From an uncultured Eubacteriales bacterium (GTDB taxonomy: Bacteria > Bacillota > Clostridia > TANB77 > UBA1234), in NCBI GenBank assembly GCA_949283575.1, contig CASDSU010000011.1, forward strand, positions 1 to 42,423: a stretch of 42,423 nucleotides of DNA, written 5' to 3'. Positions within the stretch are counted from its first letter, which is position 1. Each line of letters starts with the position of its first letter. This document shows, one piece after another, positions 33,716-42,423 of the stretch. Under the pieces are notes generated by a model. It was not told the origin of the DNA. It worked only from the letters and a program-made list of their open reading frames with translations, and made no database searches. The position numbers and the translations under genes were made by a program.

Positions 33716-34771
33716 CTATTTTCTCTTTCTATTTATTTTAGATATCTCTTTGAATTTTTCGTTTTTCGCCTTTAAATATCCTTCACTATCACTATTATAC
33801 ATCGCTTCATTTTTTAGCTTCAAATACGCATTATACCTCTCACGCGATAATTCTCCATTTTCGATTGCTTCTAGTATTTTGCATCCCGGTTCACTTGTAT
33901 GCGTACAATCAGAAAATTTACACATTCCTAAATATTGTTCAACGTCTGAAAATGTTTTTTCTAATCCTTCGTCGCAAGCCCACATTCCAAGTTCACGCAT
34001 TCCTGGTGTATCTATTACCATTGCTCCTGTTGGGAGCATAATTAGTTGCCTTACTGTTGTTGTATGTCTTCCTCGCGAATCATCCTCACGTATTTCTCCT
34101 GTTGTCATGACCTCTTCTCCCATTAATGTATTTACAAGTGTTGATTTTCCAACACCTGATGAACCCAAGAATACAATAGTCTTACCAGCTACAAAGTATT
34201 TATTTAATTCTTCAAGTCCAATTCCATCCATACAGCTCACTGCATGGACATCAACTCCTATTGCAACACTTTCTACTTCACTCACATATTCAAGATAGTT
34301 AGAAACCAAATCTCGTTTAGTCAAAACTATTACAGGAATCGCACCTGACTCCCAAGCTAAACTTAAGTACCTCTCGATTCTTCGAACATTGAAATTATCA
34401 TTTAGTGATTGCATTATAAATACATAATCAAAGTTTGCTGCAACTAGTTGTTCACGCTAATGATGCTTTTCGTGATTTCTGTCAGCTGTCGATGAAACTC
34501 TTGAAAACGAACTGTCACGCTTCAATGTTTCAAGTATCATGCTATCTCCGCTATCATTCCATTCTATCATGACAAAATCTCCTATAGTCGGATATATTGC
34601 ATTCGGATTATCATAATAGCTTCCTCTTTTAATTTGCGCATATGTTTTTCCTTTATCACAAACAACTTCATAACGTTCTTTATACGTAGTTATAATTCGT
34701 GCAGGAATCCCAACTTTTTTATTTAATAATTTTTCTTCTTTCAAACCATAGTTTTTTATATTCATAATCAA
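33716..34771 (-). pseudogene. rsgA: Ribosome small-subunit GTPase RsgA, interrupted by an in-frame TAG
   Basis: An N-terminal OB-fold part (to …TADRNHEKHH) ends at a TAG at 34457-34459. The same frame resumes without a shift (REQLVAANFDYVFIMQSLND), so a single codon breaks the gene. The rest is complete: the circularly permuted G4 TKRD precedes G1 GSSGVGKST, then G3 DTPGM and the zinc motif C…CTHTSEPGC. RsgA matures the 30S ribosome. Because other genes here stop at TAG (cas9), recoding is unlikely. A point mutation or base-call error is the simplest view; translation could restart at the ATG at 34414. Confidence 0.85.
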
Positions 34772-34803
34772 TCCTTCATTAAATATATCTTTTTCTTGTT
34801 TTT

Positions 34804-35298
34804 TTATATTTCAATCTCTTCTTCCGTACACAGCCCATTTACAAATTCTTCAAATGTATTTGCTAAAATTGTTATTTCATAATCAAGTTCTTGATCTATA
34901 TGAACTACTCTCGGTTCGCCTTCACGTCCACATTCTCTATAATCTAAAAATATCTTTTCATGACCGGCAGATGGACAATCGCATATCGCAACTCCAATAT
35001 CAGGATATTCCCATTCTTCTATCCAAAATTTACTTCCGTATGAACCACAAAGTGAATATGTTTTTTCTCGTCCAATACCATACATTCCTGTCAATTTAAC
35101 ATAGCTGTCCTCATCTAGCTTAAAAAAACATCTTTTTAATCTTCCACCATTATGTTCTCTCATTAATTCTACATATGATTTTGGTAGCTTATACCCAAGT
35201 TCCATTTCTATTTCTTCCAACATTTTTTCATCAAACGGTTCTGATACATAGTATTCAGTTGAATGTTCACTTTCTATCCATAAATTTTCTTTATTCAT
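34804..35298 (-). CDS. SMI1/KNR4 (SUKH) family protein
   Basis: 164 aa. MLEEIEMELGYKLPKSYVELMREHNGG is the signature N-terminal helix pair of SUKH proteins, and the C-terminal ANTFEEFVNGL is also typical. SUKH proteins are often immunity proteins for polymorphic toxins. No toxin gene is visible beside it, so it may be an orphan immunity gene or have a housekeeping role. Confidence 0.85.
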   Translation of the reverse strand: MNKENLWIESEHSTEYYVSEPFDEKMLEEIEMELGYKLPKSYVELMREHNGGRLKRCFFKLDEDSYVKLTGMYGIGREKTYSLCGSYGSKFWIEEWEYPDIGVAICDCPSAGHEKIFLDYRECGREGEPRVVHIDQELDYEITILANTFEEFVNGLCTEEEIEI

Positions 35299-35328
35299 TT
35301 TACATTCTCTTTTATTAAATTACTTTCA

Positions 35329-35688
35329 TTACAATTTTTCTTCCCACTCTTTTTCTTTAAATCCAACCAATACATCTTCACCATCTATCACTACTAACGG
35401 CCTCTTCACTAGCATCCCATCGCTCGCCAACAATTCAATTTTCTCATCGTCACTCATCGTAACAAGCTTATCTTTAAGTCCAAGTTCTTTATATTTAAGT
35501 CCGCTCGTATTGAAAAACTTTTTCATTTCCAAACCACTTAACTTCACCCATTCACTAAGCTCACTAACCGATGGATTTTGCTCGACAATATGTCTATCTT
35601 CAAATTCTACGCCATGATCTACTAGCCATTTTTTTGCCTTTTGACACGTTGTGCATTTCGGATATTCTATAAACAATACTTTCTTCAT
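35329..35688 (-). CDS. ArsC/Spx-family thioredoxin-fold protein
   Basis: 119 aa with CTTCQKAKKWL near the N terminus, giving a CxxC where arsenate reductases have CxxS, and KRPLVVIDGEDVLVGF with the cis-Pro. This is the Spx/YffB/ArsC group. Whether it is a reductase or a transcription-related Spx-like protein cannot be told. The ATG at 35688 is fixed by GGAGGT upstream. Confidence 0.85.
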   Translation of the reverse strand: MKKVLFIEYPKCTTCQKAKKWLVDHGVEFEDRHIVEQNPSVSELSEWVKLSGLEMKKFFNTSGLKYKELGLKDKLVTMSDDEKIELLASDGMLVKRPLVVIDGEDVLVGFKEKEWEEKL

Positions 35689-35732
35689 TTTTACCTCCAA
35701 AACAATTAGACTTTTAATGGACGTCCCCAAGT

Positions 35733-36668
35733 CTAAAATACTACTGGTTCAAATACTACTTCTACTTCATTTTCAGTTCCAAAGTTTTCAGTATATGTTA
35801 TTTTTATTATCTCATCATTTTCTTCTTCATAGCTTCCTATTATATCGACTCTTGAGCCATCTTCCTTTTTCACTAATTGATATGTTATTGTTTTGTTTTC
35901 TATATCAATCCAATAAAATCCGTAATCTTCGTAAATACCATCTAGCTCACTTGTAACATAGTCTTTATAAAAATCTCCTATTATCTCAAACATCACGCCT
36001 GGTGTTTCCATATAATTTTCTCCATACACCTCTGTAAGTTCAACTGTTTCTCCATTTGCATTTGCCGATGTTGGGATCCATCTTGCTGATATCAAGGAGT
36101 TTGTTAAACTTAACTCTTTCTTTTGTTCTTCTGTTCTTTTTTCAAATTCAACAGTATAGTCATTTCCGTCAAGATAATCAGCTTCTTCATATATAATCTT
36201 AGTAACAACTCCATCTACATCTTCATATGTTCCATACATTACATTTCCTGAATTAAATGTATATGTTATTTTCTTTGTTTCTGTATCAATTTCATATTTT
36301 CCATAATTAAATTCTTGTTCTTGATCTGGCTCATACCATATTAATGAATTATAAAATGTTCCATCTTCATAGAATGAAATTCCACCTAAATGTCTAACTA
36401 TAGTTCCATATACCATAGATAAAGATGACACTTCATCACCACTATATATACTACTTGGACGCCATTCGCCTTCTGCTATTAATGCCGACTTAATCACATC
36501 CTCCATCGACTTTTCTTCATTTTGCATTTCTTGATTTTGTACTTCTTGGTTTTCAATTTCTGGATTTACAACTTCATTATTGTCTCCAGATTTCAAAAAG
36601 ATAAATCCACCTGTTAATACTAAAACTACCGCAATAAGCACTATAATTATTTTCTTCATATCATCCAC
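35733..36668 (-). CDS. Membrane-anchored extracellular protein with two repeats
   Basis: 311 aa. An N-terminal hydrophobic segment at about 5-25 (IIIVLIAVVLVLTGGFIF) lacks a lipobox Cys, so it is a membrane anchor or uncleaved signal. An acidic Glu/Gln/Asn linker follows. Two related beta-rich units of about 115 residues then begin with E(G/A)xW(R/I)P(S/T)S and end in a (V)EFE pattern. No function is recognised. Likely a surface protein. Confidence 0.7.
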   Translation of the reverse strand: MDDMKKIIIVLIAVVLVLTGGFIFLKSGDNNEVVNPEIENQEVQNQEMQNEEKSMEDVIKSALIAEGEWRPSSIYSGDEVSSLSMVYGTIVRHLGGISFYEDGTFYNSLIWYEPDQEQEFNYGKYEIDTETKKITYTFNSGNVMYGTYEDVDGVVTKIIYEEADYLDGNDYTVEFEKRTEEQKKELSLTNSLISARWIPTSANANGETVELTEVYGENYMETPGVMFEIIGDFYKDYVTSELDGIYEDYGFYWIDIENKTITYQLVKKEDGSRVDIIGSYEEENDEIIKITYTENFGTENEVEVVFEPVVF

Positions 36669-36707
36669 TCCTATTAATTTTTTACCATTCTATCATAACT
36701 CCAAAAA

Positions 36708-36824
36708 TTATTCTACAATTCCATAACCATTACTTACAGGATCTTTAAACAAACCTATTTCTGGAGTATCATATGTAAATTTCACAAAACATATTAATAA
36801 CAAAATTAATACAAATAATGCCAT
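36708..36824 (-). CDS. Possible small membrane protein
   Basis: 38 codons from ATG 36824, or 45 from a GTG at 36845. A single hydrophobic helix (ALFVLILLLICFV) is followed by a polar tail ending GYGIVE. It lies downstream of the 208-aa membrane protein in the same direction. The ribosome site is weak, so this is tentative. Confidence 0.35.
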   Translation of the reverse strand: MALFVLILLLICFVKFTYDTPEIGLFKDPVSNGYGIVE

Positions 36825-36863
36825 CCCTTCGAGTAATATATACACGCTTTTGTATTATATATT

Positions 36864-37490
36864 CTATTTTTCTTCCAACCAAGTTACATTCGTCACGTAT
36901 AGTAATTCACACGCACCATCACCTCTGTCTTTTCGTGATAGACTTGTACCCCATTTAAAATAGCCTCCATTATCTGTTCTGGCATAAGTCTCTACTAAAT
37001 ATCCGTCAAGTTTTACGTACTCACCAGCCTTCACGCTTCTAATTAGCTTTTCAACGTCCTTGTCACTTGATATTATATGATTGTTTGAGAAGTAATCATT
37101 TAATTTCTTTTCTCCTCCTACACTTCTTAACCATTCAACATCTAAATAAGTTATTTCAACATCAGTACCATCTACATTTTTTACTGTCCCCCCGGTTGTT
37201 TGAATTTGTATTGGATCTGGCAAATCTCGTAAACTCCTTACGTATTCTATGTTTTTCTTTGCTGTACTTCCACCTTTTCCAAAATAAATTATTGCCGCAA
37301 CGATGGTCAATATTATGCCTAATTCAAACAGATTTATTATGAGATCACTAAAGTCCATTCTTCGACGTGTTCTTATTTCTTCATCTTTTTTTGCAAGCTT
37401 TCTTACTGCAGCATTATATGTTTCAGCATCAATTTCTCCCGCATACAGTAGTTGTTTCCATTCTTCAATTTCTTTTTCTAAATTAAACAT
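36864..37490 (-). CDS. Hypothetical single-pass membrane protein
   Basis: 208 aa. A cytosolic N-terminal helical part (EWKQLLYAGEIDAETYNAAVRKL) resembles the short helical SHOCT-like segment. A transmembrane helix at about 52-70 (LFELGIILTIVAAIIYF) follows, then an extracellular domain of about 135 residues. No named family. Located immediately downstream of the small HTH regulator gene, which may control it. Confidence 0.65.
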   Translation of the reverse strand: MFNLEKEIEEWKQLLYAGEIDAETYNAAVRKLAKKDEEIRTRRRMDFSDLIINLFELGIILTIVAAIIYFGKGGSTAKKNIEYVRSLRDLPDPIQIQTTGGTVKNVDGTDVEITYLDVEWLRSVGGEKKLNDYFSNNHIISSDKDVEKLIRSVKAGEYVKLDGYLVETYARTDNGGYFKWGTSLSRKDRGDGACELLYVTNVTWLEEK

Positions 37491-37528
37491 ACTTTACCAC
37501 CCCCTGCTTGCATTATTTCTTCATAGAT

Positions 37529-37744
37529 TTATTCTTCGCTATATTCCAAGACATCTCCTGGTTGACAATCCAAAGCTTTGCATATGGCTTCTAAAGTTGA
37601 AAATCTTATAGCACTTACTTTACCGTTTTTTAGTTTAGATAAATTAACGTTTGTTATTCCAACTTTTTCAGCAAGTTCTTGCAAAGATATTTTTCGATCA
37701 GCCATTATTCTATCTAATCTTAATATTATTGACATATGCATCAC
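37529..37744 (-). CDS. Cro/CI (YozG-like) HTH regulator
   Basis: 69-71 aa made entirely of an XRE helix-turn-helix (LQELAEKVGITNVNLSKLKNGK, shown in part; then LEAICKALDCQPGDVLEY). This small type usually regulates membrane protein genes next to it. It lies 6 bp downstream of a 78-aa membrane protein gene and is probably co-transcribed. Confidence 0.88.
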   Translation of the reverse strand: MMHMSIILRLDRIMADRKISLQELAEKVGITNVNLSKLKNGKVSAIRFSTLEAICKALDCQPGDVLEYSEE

Positions 37745-37750
37745 CTCTTC

Positions 37751-37987
37751 TTATATCAATTCGCCAGACAATTCTTCAAAGACAACATATTGTTCACCTG
37801 AAAGTTCTTGTTGATTAACATCAGCGTTTTCAGTAATAGTCATACCAACTCCAATTGCTGTAATACCTACTAAAACAATTCCAACTATCATTAGCATTTC
37901 AAGTCCTAATACAAATTTTTCAAATATTCTGAATTTTTTTGTAGCTTTTTCTTTATCATAAGTATAATAAAATTTAATTGTTAACAT
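37751..37987 (-). CDS. Small membrane protein upstream of HTH gene
   Basis: 78 aa with one hydrophobic helix (LEMLMIVGIVLVGITAIGV) and an acidic tail. DUF2975 membrane proteins normally precede YozG-like regulators but are twice as long with four helices. This could be a shortened relative or unrelated. Confidence 0.55.
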   Translation of the reverse strand: MLTIKFYYTYDKEKATKKFRIFEKFVLGLEMLMIVGIVLVGITAIGVGMTITENADVNQQELSGEQYVVFEELSGELI

Positions 37988-38111
37988 TAAAACAAATCAT
38001 ATCCATATATTACCATACATATTTACTTTTTATGTTAATATTGTTATAATAATACTTGCATAGTCAATAGCTTTGCAACACTTCAAAATCTATTAAATTG
38101 GAGGTATGCAT

Positions 38112-38660
38112 ATGTTCAACGCTTCTGCCCTGCTTCGCTTTTTCGACGACCATAAAGACCTTCCTCATGTGAGTAAATACCATCGCGAAGGCTATAGAGA
38201 GCACTGTCTCCTGGTTATTGACGAGATGGCCAAAAGGACTTGTGACTCCACTTTGATCATCGCAGCCTGCTTGCATGACATCGCAAAGCCGCGCACACAA
38301 GGTTACAACAAGGTAAATGAACCATGCTTCTATGGTCACGAAACAGTGACCGATGAAGAAATGAGCCAGTTTCTGAGCCTCGATGACCCGCGTTATGAAC
38401 GCATCAAGGCGTTGGTACTTTGTCACATGACACCCTACAACGTGATCAACAAGGACGAGGCTGACAAGGTTATACCGAAGCTTTGTCGAAAAGCTCTGAA
38501 GAAAGGTGGCATCGAACTCGAAGTGGATGATGCTTTCATCTATGACGTGATGCTCCTTCACGAAGCCGACGACACCGGTACCATTCGCTCCGATGAGAAT
38601 TTGACCGGTATCACTGAACGTATCGAAAAAGTCATTCAGTACATTACTGAAATGGAATGA
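38112..38660 (+). CDS. HD-domain phosphohydrolase
   Basis: 182 aa. The HD metal motif is visible: an upstream His (YREHCLLVID), then CLHDIAKP and GHE, with a distal Asp. Such proteins cleave phosphate from nucleotides or RNA ends. The start at 38112 has GGAGG 7 nt upstream; a second ATG at 38106 is too close to it. G+C is well above the surroundings, suggesting acquisition. A stand-alone + strand gene with its own terminator. Confidence 0.85.
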   Translation: MFNASALLRFFDDHKDLPHVSKYHREGYREHCLLVIDEMAKRTCDSTLIIAACLHDIAKPRTQGYNKVNEPCFYGHETVTDEEMSQFLSLDDPRYERIKALVLCHMTPYNVINKDEADKVIPKLCRKALKKGGIELEVDDAFIYDVMLLHEADDTGTIRSDENLTGITERIEKVIQYITEME

Positions 38661-38667
38661 GAAACAA

Positions 38668-38702
38668 AAACCTGTGAGTTTGCTACCGCAACTCACAGGT
38701 TT
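38668..38702 (+). terminator. Terminator of the HD-domain gene
   Basis: AAACCTGTGAGTT and AACTCACAGGTTT form a perfect 13-bp stem with a 9-nt loop, 8 bp after the stop. A-runs and T-runs make it usable in both directions. Confidence 0.85.
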
Positions 38703-38742
38703 CTCATTTAAATTATTTTAATTATTCCAGTCCAAATTCTAT

Positions 38743-39699
38743 CTAAGTATTTAAATTTAACCTCTTCAAAGTCAATATATTTTCACTGGCATCTGCTAAA
38801 ATACCAACTTCTGCCTTTTCTGTAGCAACTTCATCAAATATTACAACAACTACTGAAGAATTAATTGTTACACAATCTCCATTCAAATCTACTAATTCCT
38901 TATTGTCCTTATCATATTTAACATTATGCATAGATTGAACTGTATAATAATGCATCTAATTTGTTTTCTCCATTTATAGTAGCAATAGTGAAAGCTCCAG
39001 AAATATACTCAGCACTTCTCCATAATTCATTTCCTACATTCTTATCAGCGAATTCATATACTTCATCTTCATCAATTGTACCAAGTTCAATATAATATCC
39101 TTCATCTCTTTCAACATTAGTACGTGTTGCAAAGAAATCAACTGTTTTCCTTTTTTCCTGTTTACTATTTCATTAAATAAATCATTTTGAACAGCAATTG
39201 CAAGATATTTTTATAAAGAAGGGGTTATTGTATCTCTGTCAGAAAACTGATTTAGTATGTCTAAATCATATTCTGTATATTCTAGATTTAATGCTAACAC
39301 TGTAGTTACAATAACATCTTCTCTTAAAGAATCCTCTTCTGGTTTAAAGAAATATTTATCACCCATTTTATAAGCTGTAAAATATTTTCCGCCTACATCA
39401 ATAAATTCTTTAGACCATCTACTATCTTCAATATCTTCATATTGGATGTCTACTTCCTTCTGAGTAAGCTCTAATGTATTTACAACTATTTTAGTAAATT
39501 CTTCTCTCGTTACATTTTTTTCAGGATAAAAATTTCCATCCGGATACCCATGTAATATATCTTTTAACCTCATTGCTTCAACAGCTGTGTATGCCCAATG
39601 ATTTTGTGATAAATCATTATACGCCAAAACAGATGTTCCAAAAACAAATGTAAACAATATGATTAAAAATATAAAGTTACACTTCTTGAAATTATTCAT
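38743..39699 (-). pseudogene. Decayed S-layer-homology (SLH) domain protein
   Basis: A signal peptide (NFIFLIILFTFVFGTSVLAY region) precedes an SLH domain (DLSQNHWAYTAVEAMRL, GYPDGNFYPEKNVTREEFTKIVV) and part of a second. The frame closes at 39211. Homologous-looking coding then continues in other frames (TVDFFATRTN, YYIELGTID, SGAFTIATINGEN) to 38743, with at least two frame changes. SLH domains anchor proteins to cell-wall polymers. Only the N-terminal 162 residues could be made. Confidence 0.7.
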
Positions 39700-40154
39700 A
39701 TCAATCTCCTCCTTAATTATCTATTTATACCAGTATTATCTACATATAATTATACTGCGTATTCCTGTATTTTAAAGCATTGCAACAATTAGGGTGCTAT
39801 CTGTTTTTTCATCAACTCTACGGAAATACATAATTTGGAAGAAAAAAATTTTTTATTTATATTTTTTTACAAAAATATTTTGAAAGCGATATAAATCTTA
39901 CGGAGACAATGGTTTATCAAAATCTGCGTTTTTTATCATTATGCAAAGTTTTTACTTCAAAAACAAATAAAAAAGACCTTAAAATAATATTATTTTAAGA
40001 TCTTCTTTTAATATTACTCTCTGTCCGAGATAAGTATTGGTCTGCATAACTGACTTTTTTATTCATTTTTTATGAATGCCCAATAAAAAGGAGCAAGGTT
40101 GAGATACACCTTGCTCCTATGGGAAACATACTATTCAGTTCACCAAATTGGAAT
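39700..40154. other. Non-coding gap with two terminator hairpins
   Basis: No gene is supported. It holds a perfect 22-bp palindrome CTTAAAATAAT/ATTATTTTAAG at 39978-39999 and the hairpin at 40090-40117. The rest is AT-rich sequence that would carry the promoter of the SLH gene. Confidence 0.6.
40090..40117 (-). terminator. Terminator of the ECF-sigma operon
   Basis: GGAGCAAGGT and ACCTTGCTCC form a perfect 10-bp stem. On the minus strand it is followed by TTTTTATTG, downstream of the lipoprotein gene stop. Confidence 0.85.
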
Positions 40155-40544
40155 TTACTCAATTCTTACTTCCACGCCTTCAACTTCAACATAAACGGTT
40201 TTGTCCGTATCAGTATCATTCTGCATAGATATACCGATTTTGAACCAATCGCCTTTTACGGCATCAAACTCAACAGGCATTCCAGGTGTTAAGTATGTTG
40301 CTACATATCCAGTTTCAACATTTTCATTAACAGGTGACAGCAGAACCTCTGTATCTCCTAATCCCTCACCAGAAGAAATAGTAATCTTTTTGCCTATTGC
40401 TGATATTTCTTCGTCTGAATAAACGAATGCCTCTGTGCTTCCAGCAGGTACGGTAATGCTTATTGTGTAAGTTTCGCTTTTCCCGCAACCTGCCAAAGCA
40501 AGAACACAGACAAAGGCTAAAACAAGAGCTATCAACTTTTTCAT
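40155..40544 (-). CDS. Small secreted lipoprotein
   Basis: 129 aa. The signal peptide KKLIALVLAFVCVLALAGC ends in a clean lipobox (LAGC), so it is lipidated at Cys. The mature part is beta-rich and acidic with no known domain. The ATG at 40544 with AAAGGAG is correct; the longer frame overlaps the anti-sigma gene. Last gene of the ECF-sigma operon, so likely a target or sensor output of that system. Confidence 0.8.
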   Translation of the reverse strand: MKKLIALVLAFVCVLALAGCGKSETYTISITVPAGSTEAFVYSDEEISAIGKKITISSGEGLGDTEVLLSPVNENVETGYVATYLTPGMPVEFDAVKGDWFKIGISMQNDTDTDKTVYVEVEGVEVRIE

Positions 40545-40587
40545 ATAATCACACTCCTTTGTCAAATTCAAGTTTGTCTGACTGTTT

Positions 40588-41517
40588 TTAATCTGTGGGA
40601 CCACTGACTTCGGAATTCTCTGTGCTTACATACCCACAAAGTTCCAAAATTTCTTGAGGAACAAAACTGACTGATAATTGCCCCGTTTCACTCAAGCCAT
40701 TAAACCACTCAAGCCATTCAAGAGTTTCTGCGGATAAGTCAGATTTGTTCAAAGTCTTATCAAGGTATTTAACTGTTTCTGCCTCATTGTCTTGCAGTTC
40801 TATACATTCACCACTCAACAGAATTATCGTGCTGATATCCAATCCCTCTGTATTGATTTCAGGCATTTGAGACACCTCTGGTTTCATAACTGTATCAGGG
40901 AGATAATAGGCTGTCTTGCCGATTACAGCATAGATGATTTCATTATCCTGCACCAAATACATAGGAGTGTCTGCGGAAGTTTCAGCCGCAAGAGCCTCGA
41001 TTGCCTTACCAAGTTCTCCAGCCTCACTCCATGCGGTCAGCAACTTGTCGCCAGACTTTGTTACATAATAGATACGAGAGATATTTGTACCCTCATAGTC
41101 AAAGTACCACACATTGAAGTCTTCTGTGGTTGCTCCCTCAACAAAGGTGAATACACGGATACCTTTCCCTATGAACTTGTCACCGTTATATTTTGCCATG
41201 TGTGCGTCATACTCTGCAAGGTCAGTAGTGGTAGAGATATAGAGGTCAGCAGGTTCATAACTTGCAGGAACAGTATATTCAACTACATTATAGACTGGAT
41301 TTTTCACACTCTGCAAACCGCTGTGAGGGTTTTGGTCGGAATAATCATTGTTCAGCATAGGGATAGCCAGACCAACCACAAGGCACAGACAAGCAGCCAT
41401 TGCACCCCATTTAACCCAAGCGGGGCGAGACTTCTTCTTGCTCATAGCCATACCAGCAGAGGCAACTTTCTGCTCATCCACCTCACCAATGATATTGAAA
41501 AGTTCTTCTTTCTTCAT
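40588..41517 (-). CDS. Putative membrane-bound anti-sigma factor
   Basis: 309 aa. The N-terminal 35 residues are cytosolic and begin KKEELFNIIGEVDEQKV. One transmembrane helix follows at about 35-53 (WGAMAACLCLVVGLAIPML), then an extracellular domain of about 250 residues. This is the layout of the membrane anti-sigma factors that partner Clostridial ECF sigma genes. It overlaps the sigma gene by 4 nt (ATGA), so the two are made together. Confidence 0.75.
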   Translation of the reverse strand: MKKEELFNIIGEVDEQKVASAGMAMSKKKSRPAWVKWGAMAACLCLVVGLAIPMLNNDYSDQNPHSGLQSVKNPVYNVVEYTVPASYEPADLYISTTTDLAEYDAHMAKYNGDKFIGKGIRVFTFVEGATTEDFNVWYFDYEGTNISRIYYVTKSGDKLLTAWSEAGELGKAIEALAAETSADTPMYLVQDNEIIYAVIGKTAYYLPDTVMKPEVSQMPEINTEGLDISTIILLSGECIELQDNEAETVKYLDKTLNKSDLSAETLEWLEWFNGLSETGQLSVSFVPQEILELCGYVSTENSEVSGPTD

Positions 41518-42074
41518 AGGTCATAACCCCTTTCTATAAGATAATTTTTCAGTTTGATACGAATACGAGTAAGGGTAACAGATACATTCCCCTCGCTCAT
41601 TCCAAATCGTGTTGCAATTTCTGATACAGGGATTGCATACCAATAACGGCACAAGAAGATGTTGCACTTCTCTTGTGAGAGGGTATCAAGAAAACTGTTG
41701 ATTGCCCGAACAAGTTCTTTCTTCTCAACCTCTTGTTCTACGGTGTCGGCACCAGATACACACTCACCCAATTCGTCAAGGACAAGTTCGATTTCTCCAC
41801 CGCCACGCTTATCGGCGTGTCTGTGTCTAAATCTATCAAAGGACAGATTTCTTGTTATCTTCCCTAAATAGGTAGAAAGAACATTAGGGCGATTAGGAGG
41901 AATGGAATTCCAAGTGTTCAAGTATGTATCGTTGACACATTCTTCTGCGTCCTCATTGTTGCCAAGTATGTTCTTTGCAATCGCCTTGCAGTACCCACCA
42001 TATTTAGAGGCTGTCTCTTTGATTGCATTGGAGTTTCTTTCCCAATACAGATTTACTATTTCTCTATCTTCCAT
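41514..42074 (-). CDS. ECF-family RNA polymerase sigma factor
   Basis: 186 aa. Sigma region 2 is seen in CKAIAKNILGNNEDAEECVNDT and region 4 in CRYWYAIPVSEIATRFGMSEGNV, and nothing lies between them but a linker, which defines ECF sigmas. The ATG at 42074 has AAAGGAGG 7 nt upstream. Base composition is more balanced than in the left part of the window. First gene of a sigma/anti-sigma/lipoprotein operon, probably autoregulated. Confidence 0.92.
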   Translation of the reverse strand: MEDREIVNLYWERNSNAIKETASKYGGYCKAIAKNILGNNEDAEECVNDTYLNTWNSIPPNRPNVLSTYLGKITRNLSFDRFRHRHADKRGGGEIELVLDELGECVSGADTVEQEVEKKELVRAINSFLDTLSQEKCNIFLCRYWYAIPVSEIATRFGMSEGNVSVTLTRIRIKLKNYLIERGYDL

Positions 42075-42423
42075 AGACAGACCTCCTTTCACCTATATAC
42101 ACGGAAACCGTCTGAAAATCTTACACCTTTTCAGACGAAAATTTTCATCTTCTCATATATTGTAGCGTACCAACCCCATTTGTCTCATTCCAGAGCCGAA
42201 AATTTACAAATTCACAATATTTTCAGATTGCTAACCTCTTCATATCAAAGGAAATTGGCTTGTATTTGAACTTGGCAAGCGGTATCCTTTGACTTGAAAG
42301 GGCTTTTAGGCTAAAAAAAGTTTAAATTTCGTTTTTGGAATGAGACAAATAGACCGAAGTATGCTATAATATAGCCATAGTTCGGAACTTTTTGCTGTTC
42401 TTTTCGTCTATATAGACAAGGAA
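42075..42423. other. Right-end non-coding region with hairpin, 15-bp inverted repeat and promoter
   Basis: A 10-bp perfect hairpin (CGTCTGAAAA/TTTTCAGACG, 42109-42137) lies in the leader of the sigma gene. A 15-bp inverted repeat, ATTTGTCTCATTCCA at 42178-42192 and TGGAATGAGACAAAT at 42336-42350, follows. A TATAAT box at about 42365 points rightward to a gene beyond the window. No gene is supported within it. Confidence 0.65.

Noticed and set aside
34457-34459. TAG recoded as an amino acid
   Set aside because: cas9 uses TAG as its stop and no other in-frame TAG was found, so genetic recoding is not supported.

Overview
The window is AT-rich DNA from a low-GC Bacillota (Clostridia-like or related gut Firmicute). 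Evidence: strong AGGAGG ribosome sites, extended -10 promoters, TGA used as a stop (so not a Mycoplasma code), an S-layer-homology gene, BlaI/BlaR, an Lsa-type ABC-F gene and a YloQ/RsgA gene. Nearly every gene is on the minus strand. The exceptions are the CRISPR array, a DUF6809 gene, two integrase remnants and an HD-domain gene. Gene starts were revised from the longest ORF wherever a ribosome site decided the matter.

Layout. 1-5.45 kb: a complete type II-C CRISPR-Cas locus (array, cas2, cas1, cas9, tracrRNA). 5.5-7.5 kb: gene debris, then a DUF2726 protein and an unknown protein. 7.7-18.6 kb: a mosaic accessory island lying between two 210-bp direct repeats that are about 94% identical. 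It carries an ATPase/TOPRIM/HEPN operon, DUF6809, two decayed integrases, two different Fic proteins, small mobile-element genes and a BlaI/BlaR-type pair in which the BlaR-like protease is fused to an M23 peptidase. 18.7-20.2 kb: an Lsa-like ABC-F gene between two copies of a hairpin repeat.

20.3-26.8 kb: the most interesting locus, a tightly overlapping operon. In transcription order it encodes a radical SAM protein, an unrecognised 226-aa protein, a PLD/superfamily-2 helicase, a 56-aa protein, a DndD-like zinc-hook ATPase (split by a frameshift or as two genes) and a small DndE/Dnd-associated-like protein. It looks like a DNA phosphorothioation (Dnd) system in which DndC/DndB are absent and a radical SAM enzyme is present. 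27.0-29.5 kb: a DUF2075 nuclease-helicase paired with a MazG-like pyrophosphohydrolase.

29.5-42.4 kb: mostly housekeeping and small hypothetical genes. These are a metallophosphoesterase, a coiled-coil protein, a nucleotidyltransferase-like protein, a NifX/NifB-like metal-cluster protein, a second MazG-like protein, a CDF metal exporter, RsgA interrupted by an in-frame TAG, a SUKH protein, an ArsC/Spx-like protein, membrane-anchored proteins, an HTH regulator, an HD hydrolase, a decayed SLH gene and an ECF-sigma/anti-sigma/lipoprotein operon. The CDF, HD and ECF genes are visibly richer in G+C than the rest, suggesting separate acquisition. The left two thirds (about 0-29.5 kb) is therefore a defence and mobile-element island in front of more ordinary chromosome.
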